Numbered from the stretch's first letter, positions 44,750 to 56,087 are shown. The stretch: DNA of 64,000 nt from Molanna angustata (GCA_963576475.1 OY754978.1:7934299-7998298), one strand, 5' to 3'. The notes: a model not told the origin generated them from the letters alone. A program made the numbers and translations.

Positions 44750-45255
44750 ATTATTATTTTCTGGCCAATATCAATAAAACGTGCTCTGAGAGTCTTCTTG
44801 TATACGGTATTAGGGTCGCCATAACTTCTATTAACCAATACGGGACGTTATAACACTTGATGAATGAATTATCAACTTCGGAACGTGACGTAACAATTGC
44901 ACCCGCTGCATGGTTGTATACATCATCTTTTTCAGTTTCAATTTTGGAGATTGGCGGCAGCAAAGAGATGTATCTCTTCTGCCACTCCGTCTTAAGCGAT
45001 CTTTTTCAATTTTGTTTAGTATGGTATAGTTCATTATCTGTTTCAGATATCCATGGCGAGGGTGCCCTCTAACAGTAGATTTCTCAATCATTCCCTTCAA
45101 TATAATGTGTAGGAGATCCTCTTGTCATAACACTTGGCATATCAAATTTGCACGTCATTTCGATGTTGGGTTTAACATGTGCCTGGTTTCTTCAATTCTG
45201 CTAAGAACCTCATCTTTCGTAATGTGGTTCCTCCAAGATATACTCAATGTTCTTG
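44750..45255 (-). pseudogene. LINE C-terminal remnant
   Basis: Minus-strand reading gives SWRNHITKDEVLSRIEETRH, a stop, RANLICQVL, HIILKGMIEKSTVRGHPRHG, then YLKQIMNYTILNKIEKDRLR. This follows the 'RIEE.R.ML..I..RR..LIGHVLRH ... L..IIEG...GRGRPR..Y..QI' pattern of RTE-type insect LINE C-termini. Stops and substitutions show that it is old. Confidence 0.6.
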
Positions 45256-45380
45256 AAGTACCTATACTGTGAAAGACAAACAACGAATTTTGTTAACATC
45301 AGTGATTTCATAATACACCTTCAGATTTTTACGCCGTTACAGTGAAAATGTGGAAGTTATTAAGTTACCTTGATATAGAT

Positions 45381-45500
45381 GCCACCAAAATTCTTGAGTC
45401 TTTTCGCCGTGGAGGGGTGTGGTTTGCATACATAATTACCAAGTAAAAAGACACAAATTTTCGATCTGCGCACTCGCGTGACGGGTTCAAGTTGTTTTAC
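45381..45500 (+). mobile_element. FB4 copy
   Basis: GCCACCAAAATTCTTGAG, GCCGTGGAGGGGTGTGGTTT, GACACAAATTTTCGATCTGC, then TTCAAGTTGTTTTAC: the 37.6-kb order. Ends are diverged. Confidence 0.65.
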
Positions 45501-46099
45501 AATAACTATTGAGTCAACGTCGACAAATCATCACTGCGTACATGTTGAAAAGTGTGCATTCTGTGTCTTCAATATATCTATCTTCCCAATTCAGCGTTCA
45601 GAAAACACATTATTGAAAAAGTGGACAAATACAGATTTATTTATTATTTATTTATGACTTCCATCAACGGTTAAATAGCCTTTTACAATTACATACAAAA
45701 TAAAATAGTACAAACACGTTTAATACCTACATACAATAATATTATAAACTGAAAACATAAAGAGATGTATATAAAAAAAGAATGAAACATAAAAAAAACA
45801 GTTAGAAAATAAGCCATGAAACATAATATAAAAAAGAGATGCCTAAAAATATGTACCTATACATCCATACAATACACAAAATATATAGATGCAGAAACAA
45901 AATTATATAAATAAAAAAAAAGAATATATATAACCATTTAACAACAAAGTAACGTAAAGATGGATTACAAGAGAGATAGAAAAAGAGAAAAAGTTAAAAG
46001 AGAGTCTCATACAATATAGGTACCATAAATTCAAAATGTAAAATAAAAAAGTAATCGCGATATTCAAATACCGCAACAGTCTCATATAATATACGGAAC
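45501..46099. other. AT-rich stretch, retroposon 3' tail
   Basis: From 45648, TTTATTATTTATTTATGAC followed by AAATAGCCTTTTACAATTAC resembles the 3' end of a minus-strand LINE. A/G-rich sequence to 46000 could be its UTR. No conserved frame. Confidence 0.35.
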
Positions 46100-46285
46100 G
46101 TATGGCAGCCCTATGTATACAAGCGGAACGAGAGAGACGAAGATATACTATTTTTGTTCTGTGTCGAGCGAACGGGAGGGAGACGGAAGAAGGAGATACA
46201 AGAAGAAGCATAAAAGTTATGTTTAGTTGGAGGCTTTATGGCTTCGCTCAGTGGTCAAAGGAATTTTGTGTTATGTGTATTTGGT
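46100..46285 (+). promoter_or_regulatory. Weak promoter-like patch
   Basis: CpG- and GAGA-enriched (GGAACGAGAGAGACGAAG, CGAGCGAACGGGAGGGAG), with an initiator-like GCTCAGTG at 46245 and a donor-like TTTG|GTGAGC at 46283. All individually weak signals. Confidence 0.2.
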
Positions 46286-46499
46286 GAGCAGCCGAGTGTG
46301 TGGTATTGATGGTATGGGATTGTAAACTACGTATTATACTCGTATATTACATATACTGGTAGGTGGTTTATGTATAGGTACTTATACCTTTAAGCCAGTC
46401 ACTCACCTTAGTAGCATGAATCAAAAGGAACACACATTTCACCTTTAATAAAGAAAACAATTACATGTTTGTCGACAGACGACACTAGGTGAAATTACG

Positions 46500-47240
46500 T
46501 GAAGGCATTGAATTAATCACTAGTGGTTTTAATATGAACTGACGATTTGGGGAATAATATTAATCCGCATTAGTGAATAATACTGTTGTTTTTTCCTTAA
46601 TGTAGATTAGTTTTATATTCCCAGTTCATATAAAATTCTTACTGAAAATGGCTGATTTATTTGGACAAGTCCTATGCTGAGGGGATTGTCCACCCTTCTT
46701 AACATCTGACTTATTTACTTTTATTTCCTACATTTCATTTCTTTTATTTAACCTAAAACTTTACTTCTTAATCTTGTGCAATCTTTTTTTTTAAACTACT
46801 TGAATGTAACATTTGTGCACCTTATATATTGTGTCCTCTATGTGTAAATAATTTGTATACCCTATTGTGTAAAAGTAACAGCCCCAGAACAGGTCTTGCC
46901 TAGTGGGGCGTTACTTACTTAACCGAAATATGTAAAAAAATGTTTGTGTATTAACAATAAATAATAAATATTGATTTAGTTTAATCAGTTTATTTGATAA
47001 ACTGTGTTAGTCAATCGAAGACTTTCATCAGAGTGTATGACACGTCCATGATTGGTTGATTGAAACATGGGCGAAGAGTGTCGCTCAACTTAAACATTAT
47101 TGATTATGTGAAATCATGCGATATTTAACTTAGGTACTATAGTGGTATAAATGTGAACTTGAACTGACGAATGGGGTAGTAAAACTAATCCGCATTAGGA
47201 ATGGGACAACAGCAGAGTTCTTTGTATTACCACTATATGT
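46500..47240. repeat. Two diverged direct repeats ~620 bp apart
   Basis: GAACTGACGATTTGGGG with TTAATCCGCATTAG (46535) recurs as GAACTGACGAATGGGG with CTAATCCGCATTAG (47161); the 40 bp upstream is also similar. Between them a plus-strand retroposon 3' end (CAGAACAGGTCTTGCCTAG ... AATAAATAATAAAT at 46965). Could be the flanks of a short LTR-like element or just two copies. Confidence 0.4.
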
Positions 47241-47835
47241 AGTTTTGTTTGTTTTTCCATCACATCCTTTTTTCCACCTATTAAATATAAATCAAAAATG
47301 GTTTAATACGCATAGTTATATCTGATACGACATCTCATATTATTTATTATCGTTACGTTTAGTTTTACCCTTCTGCAGACTGGTTTTATTTTGTGTCTGT
47401 GTGCTCTCCTCTGCGTCAACAACCGGCAACCGTGTAAAATACGACCGGGCTAATGGGTTTAAATAACCGTCTTTATTGACACTAATGTTCAATGTATTCA
47501 ACTGTGTTTTCCTTCTACATCATAATATTATATTAAACATATACTTACCTACTTGGTATGGTATTATTATTTGCCACGCATTGCATGCATATTGATATTA
47601 TTGTATTGACTAACATTAATATTTATATTAATTTGTTTGTAAATATGTATTTACTCAAGTTAGATAAGTATTACTGTTAGTTATCATATATAAATATAAT
47701 TTATTATGTGTACCTAAATACTAATGATGGAAGAAAATTGTAGGTACTGCGTACATTTATCTTTAAACCTATCAATACATCTTTTATTTAGTTTGACGAT
47801 GGACAATTCACGGTTGAAAAATGATGATAAAAAAC
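47241..47835. other. AT-rich stretch without recognised features
   Basis: No repeat match, no supported frame. Confidence 0.4.
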
Positions 47836-48535
47836 GATTGGGTTGTGGCCAACGTTTTACCCCCCACTACCAAGTCACTCGACAAAGTATTTAAATTTTG
47901 TATGGAAATATTTCAGCATTTTCACGAAATGAGTTTGTAAAATTATTTTGATTTAAATATTTTATTATGAAAACTTGATAATTCTTGAATGATATTTTAT
48001 GAAAGTGATGAGCCTTTTTACCAATTTGAAAATAAAAATTTCAAATTTTAAGTTTTCTGAGATTCGGGTCACTTTGAAATATTTGATAGTTAAAAAAAAA
48101 GAAGCACTATTCAGATATCCTTCAAATATTTATTTATTTAATATACAGAGACACCAACAGAACACTGAACAACACAAACAAAGAAATCACGAAACAAAAA
48201 CATAAGAATCTCAAGTGCTCAAATAACAGGTATCTCCCGCATGGCTATTGTGCATTGTGCATAGTTTGGTAGGTACAATCAACGTCTCCTGAGTATTCAT
48301 ATAATAACAAAAAAGACATTACTTTGCACAGTTAACAAAATATAATAGGGTCTAAGCGTGTATTAGATATACATACTTGCCATTTTAACAATTAAAATAA
48401 AAATATCAAATTTTAAGTTTTCTGAGCTTGGGGTTGAAATATTTGACATTTATAAAAGTTGAGAAGCAGTGATCAGATATCCTTCAAAATCTAATGAGGT
48501 CTACGCGAGTATTAGATTTTTAACTAAAGTGCTTA
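47836..48535 (+). repeat. R5 repeat copy with internal duplication
   Basis: Starts GGTTGTGGCCAACG as at 5108. The part AAATTTTAAGTTTTCTGAG to GATATCCTTCAAA occurs twice (48045 and 48402), separated by about 240 bp of other sequence. Ends with CTAATGAGGTCTACGCGAG. Confidence 0.6.
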
Positions 48536-48559
48536 TTCGATTCTTTTCATATTTTGTTA

Positions 48560-48736
48560 ATTTGTTTTTTTTTAATGAATATGTTCTTGTTAAACAATTA
48601 AATATACATCTTCCTACGTTCCCTAAAATAAGCATAAACGCTTATGCTATAGGTAAACGAAATCGGTCGAGGCGGGATTCGAACTCGCGACCACTGGATT
48701 ACTAGCCCAGCGCGCTAACCGCTCTGCCATCGACCC
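48560..48736 (-). mobile_element. S2 SINE with tRNA-Thr-like head
   Basis: On the minus strand 48736-48664 folds as a tRNA. GGGTCGA pairs with TCGACC except at the first pair. The A box is TGGCAGAGCGG, the anticodon arm CTGGG-CTAGTAA-TCCAG has anticodon AGT (Thr), and the B box is AGTTCGAATCCC. One T-stem mismatch and the mispaired acceptor argue against a functional tRNA. The downstream body (AAGCGTTTATGCTTATTTT and on to about 48560) recurs at 60.7-60.8 kb, so this is a tRNA-derived SINE. Confidence 0.6.
48664..48736 (-). tRNA. tRNA-Thr(AGT)-like sequence, probably SINE-derived
   Basis: 73 bases with all four arms recognisable and both polymerase III boxes. It lacks the first acceptor pair, has an A-C mismatch in the T stem and no clean T-run terminator. 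A true gene is possible but less likely than a SINE head. Confidence 0.4.
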
Positions 48737-48757
48737 ATCTAAATATAAATAAATATA

Positions 48758-48990
48758 CGCAAACATTGGATTTTTTCCCTGTCGTGAGTCTAATGATATT
48801 TTTACTGACAAACTTTTTACCATCTCAATAGAGACGAAGTTGGGATATTATAGTAGAACCAGGAACTTAGGCACCTACACGGCTACGGCCTGTCATCGGC
48901 TGGTTGTAAGCCCTGTAGGTGCCTTGAGTTCCTGGTTCTTCTATAATATCCCAACTTCGTCTCTATTGAGATGTTAAAAAGTTTGTCAAT
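48758..48990. mobile_element. FB2 foldback copy
   Basis: Left outer end CGCAAACATTGGATTTTTT. The arms 48805-48865 and 48925-48988 are inverted copies with CAATAGAGACGAAGTTGGGA against CCAACTTCGTCTCTATTG. The right outer end is missing. Confidence 0.7.
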
Positions 48991-49654
48991 AAAAATTAAA
49001 TAAAGTTGTTTTACACTAATAAGAAACAGGAAAATCTTCTGTTTAATTAATTAACAATGAGCATTTTATTGTATTTCTTGGATGTTTTCATAACTACTCA
49101 ACTATTCTTATGACTGTTTACGTTCCTATCTTTCATTTTTGTGATCAGTTCATTTTTGTGATCCGTTTTTGCTTCATTTTTGTTTACTTGCTTCGTTAAG
49201 CGTGTGTCATTCATTAGTTTAGGCGTCCGCGTCCATACCATCTCATGTATATTATTTCGAAACGATGTGGTGTGATTGTACTGATTGTAGTCAAATCTTC
49301 AAGATGTTTTCATATTTTCAGAACTCACGGTCATTCATTATTTTTTTCACCATTTTTTAAAACTTGTATAATACGAGACTCCCGCATTTCATTTTACTAA
49401 AAAATTTTTTTTTTATATCAGTGTTAGAAATATGACTCCCACCCTTGAAATTCCGTCGTCATCCATCCCCTACGAATACAACACTCGGAGCAAACACAGC
49501 GTAAGGGATATAAATTCGTGCCTCTCTTGGATCTTATGTTGTCCTGATACTCTGTCCTAAGTATGCAAATTCTGTTTTAACTTTTATACCAAATAACGTT
49601 TCTTGTTTTATTAGTTTTTAGACACATTTTGTACGTTTTAATTTAGAATTGATA
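48991..49654. other. AT-rich stretch without recognised features
   Basis: No shared repeat apart from short ATTTTTGTGATC duplications at 49136-49165. Confidence 0.4.
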
Positions 49655-50080
49655 TTCATACATACCATACATACATACCATCACGCCATGTCCCTTGCGG
49701 GGTAGGCAGAGAGAACCGAACGCCACATTTTTCTATCCTGGCACGCATCTCTCGCCTCGTCCACATTCATGCATCGTCTCATACATGTTCCTCTATTGCT
49801 CACACTTCTAACATTTCCGTCTTTCAAAATTTCGTTCACATGGTCGTGCCATCCTTTTCTTGGGCGTCCCCGACCTCTCATTCCATTCCTTTCCGCTCTG
49901 TATATTTTCTTCGTCAGGCGCTCCTCATTCATTCTCCCCATGTGACCAAACCATCTCAATGTGTTCACTTTCATTCTAGTAATGACCTCTTTCTTCATCT
50001 TACATTCTTTAATTATGTCCTCATTTCTTACCCGGTCATACATCGTTCTATTACAAATCCTTCTTAACGATGTCATTTTT
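49655..50080 (-). pseudogene. LINE-A copy, C-terminal third
   Basis: An uninterrupted minus-strand frame of 131 codons matches residues 127-256 of the 42.9-kb copy with roughly a dozen substitutions; LRWFGHMGRMNEERL and GRGRPRKGWHDHV are identical. It ends SAYPARDMA and is followed by a TATG-type tail (inverted, about 49660-49680). 5' truncation occurs at the word corresponding to MTSLRR. Low divergence indicates recent mobility. Confidence 0.85.
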
Positions 50081-50187
50081 TGTTATTTTTCCAGTATTAT
50101 TATTATCTATTAACTATGAATTGTTGTACATTTAATAATATTTCATTTCATTAGCCTTATTTAATCCAAGTAAACCTTCGTCATAAT

Positions 50188-51058
50188 CTAACCCTAGAAA
50201 ATGCTCAGAAGCTGGCGGGGTCTGGATGGGGCGCATGTGCTGACACACTACGAACAGCGGGACTATCACTTGTCTACTCTACTGCTGAATACTGTGCGCC
50301 TGTGTGGGGCGGCAGTGCTCATGCGAAGAGGGTGGACACTCAACTCAATACCACCATGAGAATTATAACCGGTGTGTTGAAACCCACACAATGTCAATGG
50401 CTACCAGTACTAGCCAACATAGCCCCTCCCAACATCCGAAGGGAAGCATCTACAGTCAGGGAATGGGCAAGAACAAAAAATAACATCTCTCTTCTGAACT
50501 TAACCCTGAGGGATACCCCGGCTACCAGGCTCAAATCGAGAAAGCCCTTTTGGACCAGAGCCCAAGCTCTGGAAAACAGCGATTTTACAGTCGAACAAGC
50601 CTGGGCTGAAGAATGGAGTAATGGGCAAGTCAAAAACAAACACCTCATTGTGGACCCATCAAAAAGGGTTGCCGGTTTTGACTTGGAACGTAAAGAATGG
50701 GCGACACTGAACCGAATAAGGACAGGTTGCAGCAGAAGTGCAGCTGAGCGCCACAAATGGGGCTACATCAGTGACCCAAGTTGTGAGTGTGGTGACCTGG
50801 CTCAGACCATAGACCACATTCTAACTGTGTGCCCATCCCACAAATTCGATGGAGTGATGGAGGATATTAACAACCTGACGACCGAAGCCAGAATATGGCT
50901 TAGGGAACTTTTAGTAATCTTATGAGCGCCTGACCCACCATACGAGTATATATATACCCTAGAAAAAGGATTTCCTAGCTGGGCAGCAGTAATCTACATG
51001 TTTGTATCATTGCAAAATATGGTGTGATAAAAAATAAATGAGTAAATAAAAAAAAATA
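50188..51058 (+). pseudogene. LINE polymerase C-terminus with UTR and A-rich tail
   Basis: An open frame from about 50190 to 50925 (about 245 codons) begins inside the protein: ENAQKLAGSGWGACADTLRT, AGLSLVYSTAEYCAPVW, then TTMRIITGVLKPTQC, PVLANIAPPNIRRE, and near the end CECGDLAQTIDHILTVCP, a Cys/His cluster with the CxC..H..C spacing seen at the end of several non-LTR ORF2 proteins. A UTR and AAATAAATGAGTAAATAAAA tail end at about 51058. The RT and endonuclease are lost, so this is a truncated insertion despite its intact frame. Clade not assigned; it is unrelated to LINE-A. Confidence 0.75.
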
Positions 51059-52111
51059 GCTGCAGATTATTATTTATATTAAAAGAAACATATTTTTCAC
51101 AATAATTTAGTGATGTATTTTATATTTATTGAGATAGTCATCAGTTGATTCAACAACTATGAAATATAATCTTATTTAAACGATCTAATATTTCGATATA
51201 ATTTGCCCTTATTATTTTATCAACATCAGTGAATCAACTTGTTTTACACGTAAACTTATTAGTAATAAGCTAGTAAGTATTGGTCTAGTTTCTTCATAAG
51301 ACTATGGAATTCTGGAGTTTTAGCTTCCGCTTACTATATTTTGTTTCATGCTAAATAGTTGTTATTCTTCATATTTTGACTTTCTATCTTTTTCACAAAT
51401 ATGACAGCAACATGATAATGAAACTCAATGGTTGTTTTTTGTTGTTAACAATGAACCTTTAGTATTAATACTCTCTAAATCATCTCATTACTAAAAACGA
51501 CTCGTACACAAGTAAATCGACCTCTAGCACCTTCTTAATTATCTTGTACATTAGCGTTTGTACTGTGCATTTATCATTAATTTTATGTATACGAGATAAC
51601 TGGTTTTGAATAAAGTATACATACATTGTGTGTCCACAGATTAAAGATAAATGATGGAACTGTGTACATATTAATTGCAAGACGAGATTTACGCAAGGTA
51701 ATAAATACAATATCTATTTCATAATACCTATACAAGTGGAGATTTTTTTAAACTGTTTTATCTTCATCTTGTATTTTTATTTATTTTTTTTATTTTTATA
51801 ACAAATTACAGTTCAATATACAAATATATATTAAAACTAACAATCATAAATATATATGCTAAACGTATTTCTCCACTGAATATACATATTTCAGCGAAAA
51901 TATATTTAAGTAATAATTTTTACGTAAGTAATTTAAAGAATTTTTCTTAGACGAATTATTTTCTTTTTCTGTTGATTATGTTATATTTTCTTCATATATA
52001 ATGGTCTTATATGTACTTTATTATATCCATATGTTAATAATTTGACAAAGTATTCATTCCATAGCACCATTTCCCTATTACTTATCGGAAATTAACAACT
52101 TTGGTTAGTTA
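51059..52111. other. AT-rich stretch without recognised features
   Basis: TTTTTATTTATTTTTTTTATT near 51775 may be a minus-strand retroposon tail. Otherwise unassigned. Confidence 0.4.
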
Positions 52112-52188
52112 TGTGGGCGCGTAGAGCGCAAATTTGTGTATTTTTGCTTTGCCTCCCTCCACGGCAAAAAGGCTCAAGAATTTTGACG
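52112..52188 (-). mobile_element. FB4 fragment
   Basis: GTAGAGCGCAAATTTGTGTA, CTCCCTCCACGGCAAAAAGG and CTCAAGAATTTTGACGG follow the FB4 order; the left inverted end is gone. Confidence 0.6.
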
Positions 52189-52289
52189 GAAACTATACGC
52201 AGAGTAAAACGAACACCACATTATTGATGTACAAAACGATATCGTTTCATACATTCGTGGCGCTACTACTCAGCACGAGTCTCTCAATA

Positions 52290-52470
52290 GTGATGAGCAA
52301 ATGCAAGACCAAGACCAAGACCGGGGTGGTCTTGGTCTTGGTCTTGGTCTTGCACCTGCGGTCTTGGTCTTGGTCTTGCGTTTACAAGTATAGTCTTGGT
52401 CTTGGTCTTGCATACATAGTCTTGGTCTTGGTCTTGGTCTTGCAGCAAGAGTCTTGCAAGTCTTGCACTT
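52290..52470. repeat. TTGGTC hexamer repeat, locus 1
   Basis: After GTGATGAGCAAATG come three AAGACC units, then many TTGGTC units in groups of 2-4 separated by TTGCA-containing spacers. Its inverted boundary word recurs at locus 2 (57.2 kb), so this is a dispersed element rather than a chance microsatellite. Confidence 0.8.
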
Positions 52471-52725
52471 TTACGAGTAGGTAAAGTAGGTACATATTCG
52501 AGTTTTTTTTAATAAAACCTAAATTTTCGTTGAAGTAAACGTGTGATATAATTTTAGGTATCAAATTATTACAATTTTTGGAAAAAAAATCACCGAACTA
52601 TGAAATATCGTTTACATGTCGTCTTTAAATTTCTGTATTTTTATAACTTTTCATATATTGTTATTATAGTAGGTAATAAAAATATAAAATGAAATACAAA
52701 TATGTTGAAGAATTTAAGATTCATA

Positions 52726-53678
52726 GGCCCAGTATTTCAGTCGGCCCTTAGGAGTTTAACTCAAGTTTAACAAAAATATTGCGTATTTCAGTACCAAATC
52801 TTCCCTCAAATACGTCACTAAACCACAAATATTTAACTCAACGTTTCTGGCGGATTGCGTGTCTTAATCTTGAGTTAAGTATTGTTTCTAGTCTTTTTCG
52901 CCAGGTGGCGTACTAATCGCCGCACGCTTTAATGTTTTATTTCATTTTATACTACAAATAACTATGCATAATAATTATAATCATGATTTATTTTTGATGT
53001 TAAAATAAAAGACTTGATATAGAAGTGGTTCATGTATTTAATATTTATTTTCTTTTTTACATAATTATATTGTATTGCCTGACAACAAACGAAATAAACT
53101 GTCAGCCATAATGAAACGTCAGGCACGCAACTTTATTTTTGCGATGTTTTTTCATCCCACTTTTTAAATTGATCCATCCTGTTTCTATATATAATGTGTA
53201 TTCTTAAATTTTCTACATAAGACACTATTTTACCATTATCACTTAGTTCCATATCTATCTGTAAAATGTACATACATTTTGCATTGAAGTACTACGTACG
53301 TAGTACATATTCTTCAATCACATTTTTTCACTACAATGTTTGATTTTAATTAAAAAAAACATCGATCTGTATAATAAATTGAAAAAGTAACATGCTGTGT
53401 AATGAAACAAATAAAATAATGTGTTGTTATAACAATAAAATAATATTAGTCACAGCTTCGCGTCACGTATCATTTAAGGTTATTACAATTTGACTTGAAT
53501 TTGACAGATGCGTTATAGACAATAACCATAGAAAACGTAAAATATATCTATAGTTGAAGATTACGTAACTGACGTTTCATTTTGCACTGAAATACGCGAA
53601 TGAAATTTAATCTTCCCTAAACTTTTAACTTGGATTACTAAATCCAACGATTTAAGGGCCAACTGATATCTCGGGCCA
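52726..53678. mobile_element. TIR element, 953 bp, non-coding
   Basis: Left GGCCCAGTATTTCAGTCGGC, then CCTTA; right end (inverted) GGCCCGAGATATCAGTTGGC, then CCTTA: about 21 of 25 terminal positions agree. ATA on both sides could be a 3-bp target duplication. Internal words such as CTTCCCT..AACT recur near both ends. No transposase frame. A PIF/Harbinger-like MITE is possible; unproven. Confidence 0.55.
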
Positions 53679-53908
53679 TAGAGTCAATGTATAAGCTGAA
53701 GTGAATCAAAACTAAAATCATTGTCTGAATAAGTGTCTGAATATAATAAATCTTTCAAAGATGATTCTTATGAAAATATCATGAAACAAAATATTTTTCT
53801 AGTCATGAACTTTGATGTCAATTATATAAGTCCTCTCTTTAAAACTATAATATACAAATAAATACAAGGAAACTAACAGACATTCTTAGAGGGCTTCAAC
53901 TTCAAAGA

Positions 53909-54179
53909 TCCAACTGTCGATGGCTGACTCCATGATTTTTTGACTCCAAAGTTGAAAAAACATGAAAAATATAGACCTAGCATACAAATCTCACGTATCA
54001 TCGCTTGATAATTTGTCGATATGTGAAATAAATTCTCTTAAATAAATCGATAGTTTTTGGAAAATAAAATATCTTAAAATATTTATTATTATGTATTGTG
54101 TTTTTAGTTTTGTAGGTATTCTTCAATTATACATACTATCGCTATCGACAGTTGGATCTCATGTGTTACATGCAACTAG
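53909..54179 (+). mobile_element. 271-bp Helitron-like derivative
   Basis: Starts A|TCCAACTGTCGAT at 53909 and ends GCAACTAG|T at 54179 with the same 3' hairpin as the large copies. The interior (53925-54060) carries a 5'-end region in the opposite direction, so it is a rearranged minimal element. Both ends look intact. Confidence 0.65.
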
Positions 54180-54856
54180 TAAAATAATGAACATACCTAC
54201 CTTGCTTGAATGATAGATATGTATGTAGGTATAATATCATAATATTATCGTGTCAAAACTCGCTCAAAAACATGTACCTACACAGGATGTTAAAATATGA
54301 ATTGTTCCAGATTCAAAATGTCTAAATTTCGTTTCAATCATGCAAAAATGTACTTTTACGATAGTAACATAAATGTTATGTTTGTCTAACGTCGGCGTAA
54401 CAATAGAAGACTAATCCTTACTTTGACTTCCCGCTATTACAGAGTCATGCCAAGTGCCGTGTTTTTTTTTAATAATTGATTTTATTTTATTACCTTGTAT
54501 GGTAAATTGAATTCATCATTTTTTATTGTTAAATTAAAATAATGTGCATGGCATCATTATTTTGTTTTATTATACATTTAAAAAAAACATAGACTATCTT
54601 ATATAACAAAAATCTATGTGATTTACGAAAAAAAATATTTATTACATTTATTTATGGTAAATCCTTTTTTTATATAAAAACCAAAAGACATATTAATTAA
54701 ATGAAAGTTAGATCAGAGAAATCAATAACATGATAACTTTACACAAATACAAAATTTAGGTGGGTATTCATAATAATAAGAAAAACTAAAACACTTAAAA
54801 AATATATACATGCACAATGCACACATACATACCCATATATACATACTTCATAATAT
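54180..54856. other. AT-rich stretch without recognised features
   Basis: Nothing recognised beyond T- and A-runs. Confidence 0.4.
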
Positions 54857-55012
54857 TCCAACTGTCGACACGTTCAAGATAATTTATTTCTTGTCAGTAT
54901 TAGGAGATTTTTATGCCAGGTCTATATTTCTCATGGTTTTTGTCAACTTTGAAGCCAAAAAACACCAACTTAGAGGTTTAGTGTGTCAGTGTAGGTATGT
55001 GTGTGTCCCTTA
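54857..55012 (+). mobile_element. Truncated Helitron-like 5' end
   Basis: Starts TCCAACTGTCGACACG, keeps the conserved AAACACCAACTTAGAGG region and stops within the TG-repeat block at GTGTGTGTCCCTTA, where the next element begins. Confidence 0.65.
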
Positions 55013-56007
55013 TCCAACTGTCGATTTGTTCAGGAGAACTTTGTTCTCTTAACATATCGACAATGTTTCAAGTCAGAATACGCGAGAATTGTATGAAGAG
55101 GTCTACTTTTTTCACGGCATTTCCAACTTTGAGATCAAAAAACACCAACTTAGAGGCTTCGCAGCATATATGTTCCATACACGGATTTACTCAGAATTCG
55201 GAGTAGAACATTTCGTGTGTCTGTGTGTGTGTCCGTCCCCCCCTTATAACTTTTGATCCGCTCAATTAACAGAGCCCAAAATTTCAGAATATATAAACAG
55301 TTATAGGCCTACAAAACTTTTATACTCAGAATTTTGAATTTTTGTTTCAGTCAGGGGTTATCAACTTTTGAATTTTTACTTTATTTTTCCATATATCTCA
55401 GAAACCATAAAAGCTAGAACGCTGAAAATTGGTATAAATACAGAAAAATACAAAATCTCAAATCGATTTTTTCAAAAAAATTCCAGGGTTTCTCAAACGT
55501 TTTTTATTAAGAAAAATATTTTTTTTTATGATTAATTTATGAGTTTAACTGCCTATATTTCCAAATATTTTAAAAATATTGAAAAAAGCCGAAACACCCC
55601 AACTAGATAATTTAATTTTCTATAAAAAACATAAAAGATGTATTAGCACATCTCAAACTTTTTTTAACAATTTTTATACAAATTGAATTTAGTGACGACA
55701 TTTCTTCATACAATTTGTATGGCAATCGCCTACACACAATATCTAAGAAAACTTAATTATTTGATACTAATCTCCAAACATACATACATAAGATCATGCT
55801 GTTTTCATATTCTGCGTAGGATCAAAGGACTGACCTCCATACTATCCTATCTTGACATACATACCTAGGTACACGTGTTGTATAGAAAACCAAATATCTT
55901 AAAATATTAAATAATTTGTATTTATGGGTTTATAGTTTGGTACTTATTCTTTAACTATACATACTATCGATATCGACAGTTGGATCTCATGTGTTACATG
56001 CAACTAG
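55013..56007 (+). mobile_element. Helitron-like element Hel-C
   Basis: Full-length 995-bp copy, A|TCCAACTGTCGAT to GCAACTAG|T, with subterminal inverted repeat and CATGT-GTT-ACATG stem-loop at its 3' end. The TG block is only about 20 bases (55215-55233). The sequence is very close to Hel-A2 otherwise. Confidence 0.8.
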
Positions 56008-56087
56008 TTTTATTTGTATTGTGTATAACTTGTAATTGTAAATGGCCTTCGGCAGTATTATTCGTATTAAAATTCAATGGTTGTAAT

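Noticed and set aside
50302..50925. 207-codon open frame as a host gene
   Set aside because: The frame continues upstream without a start, has LINE-type C-terminal motifs and is followed by UTR and an A-rich tail.
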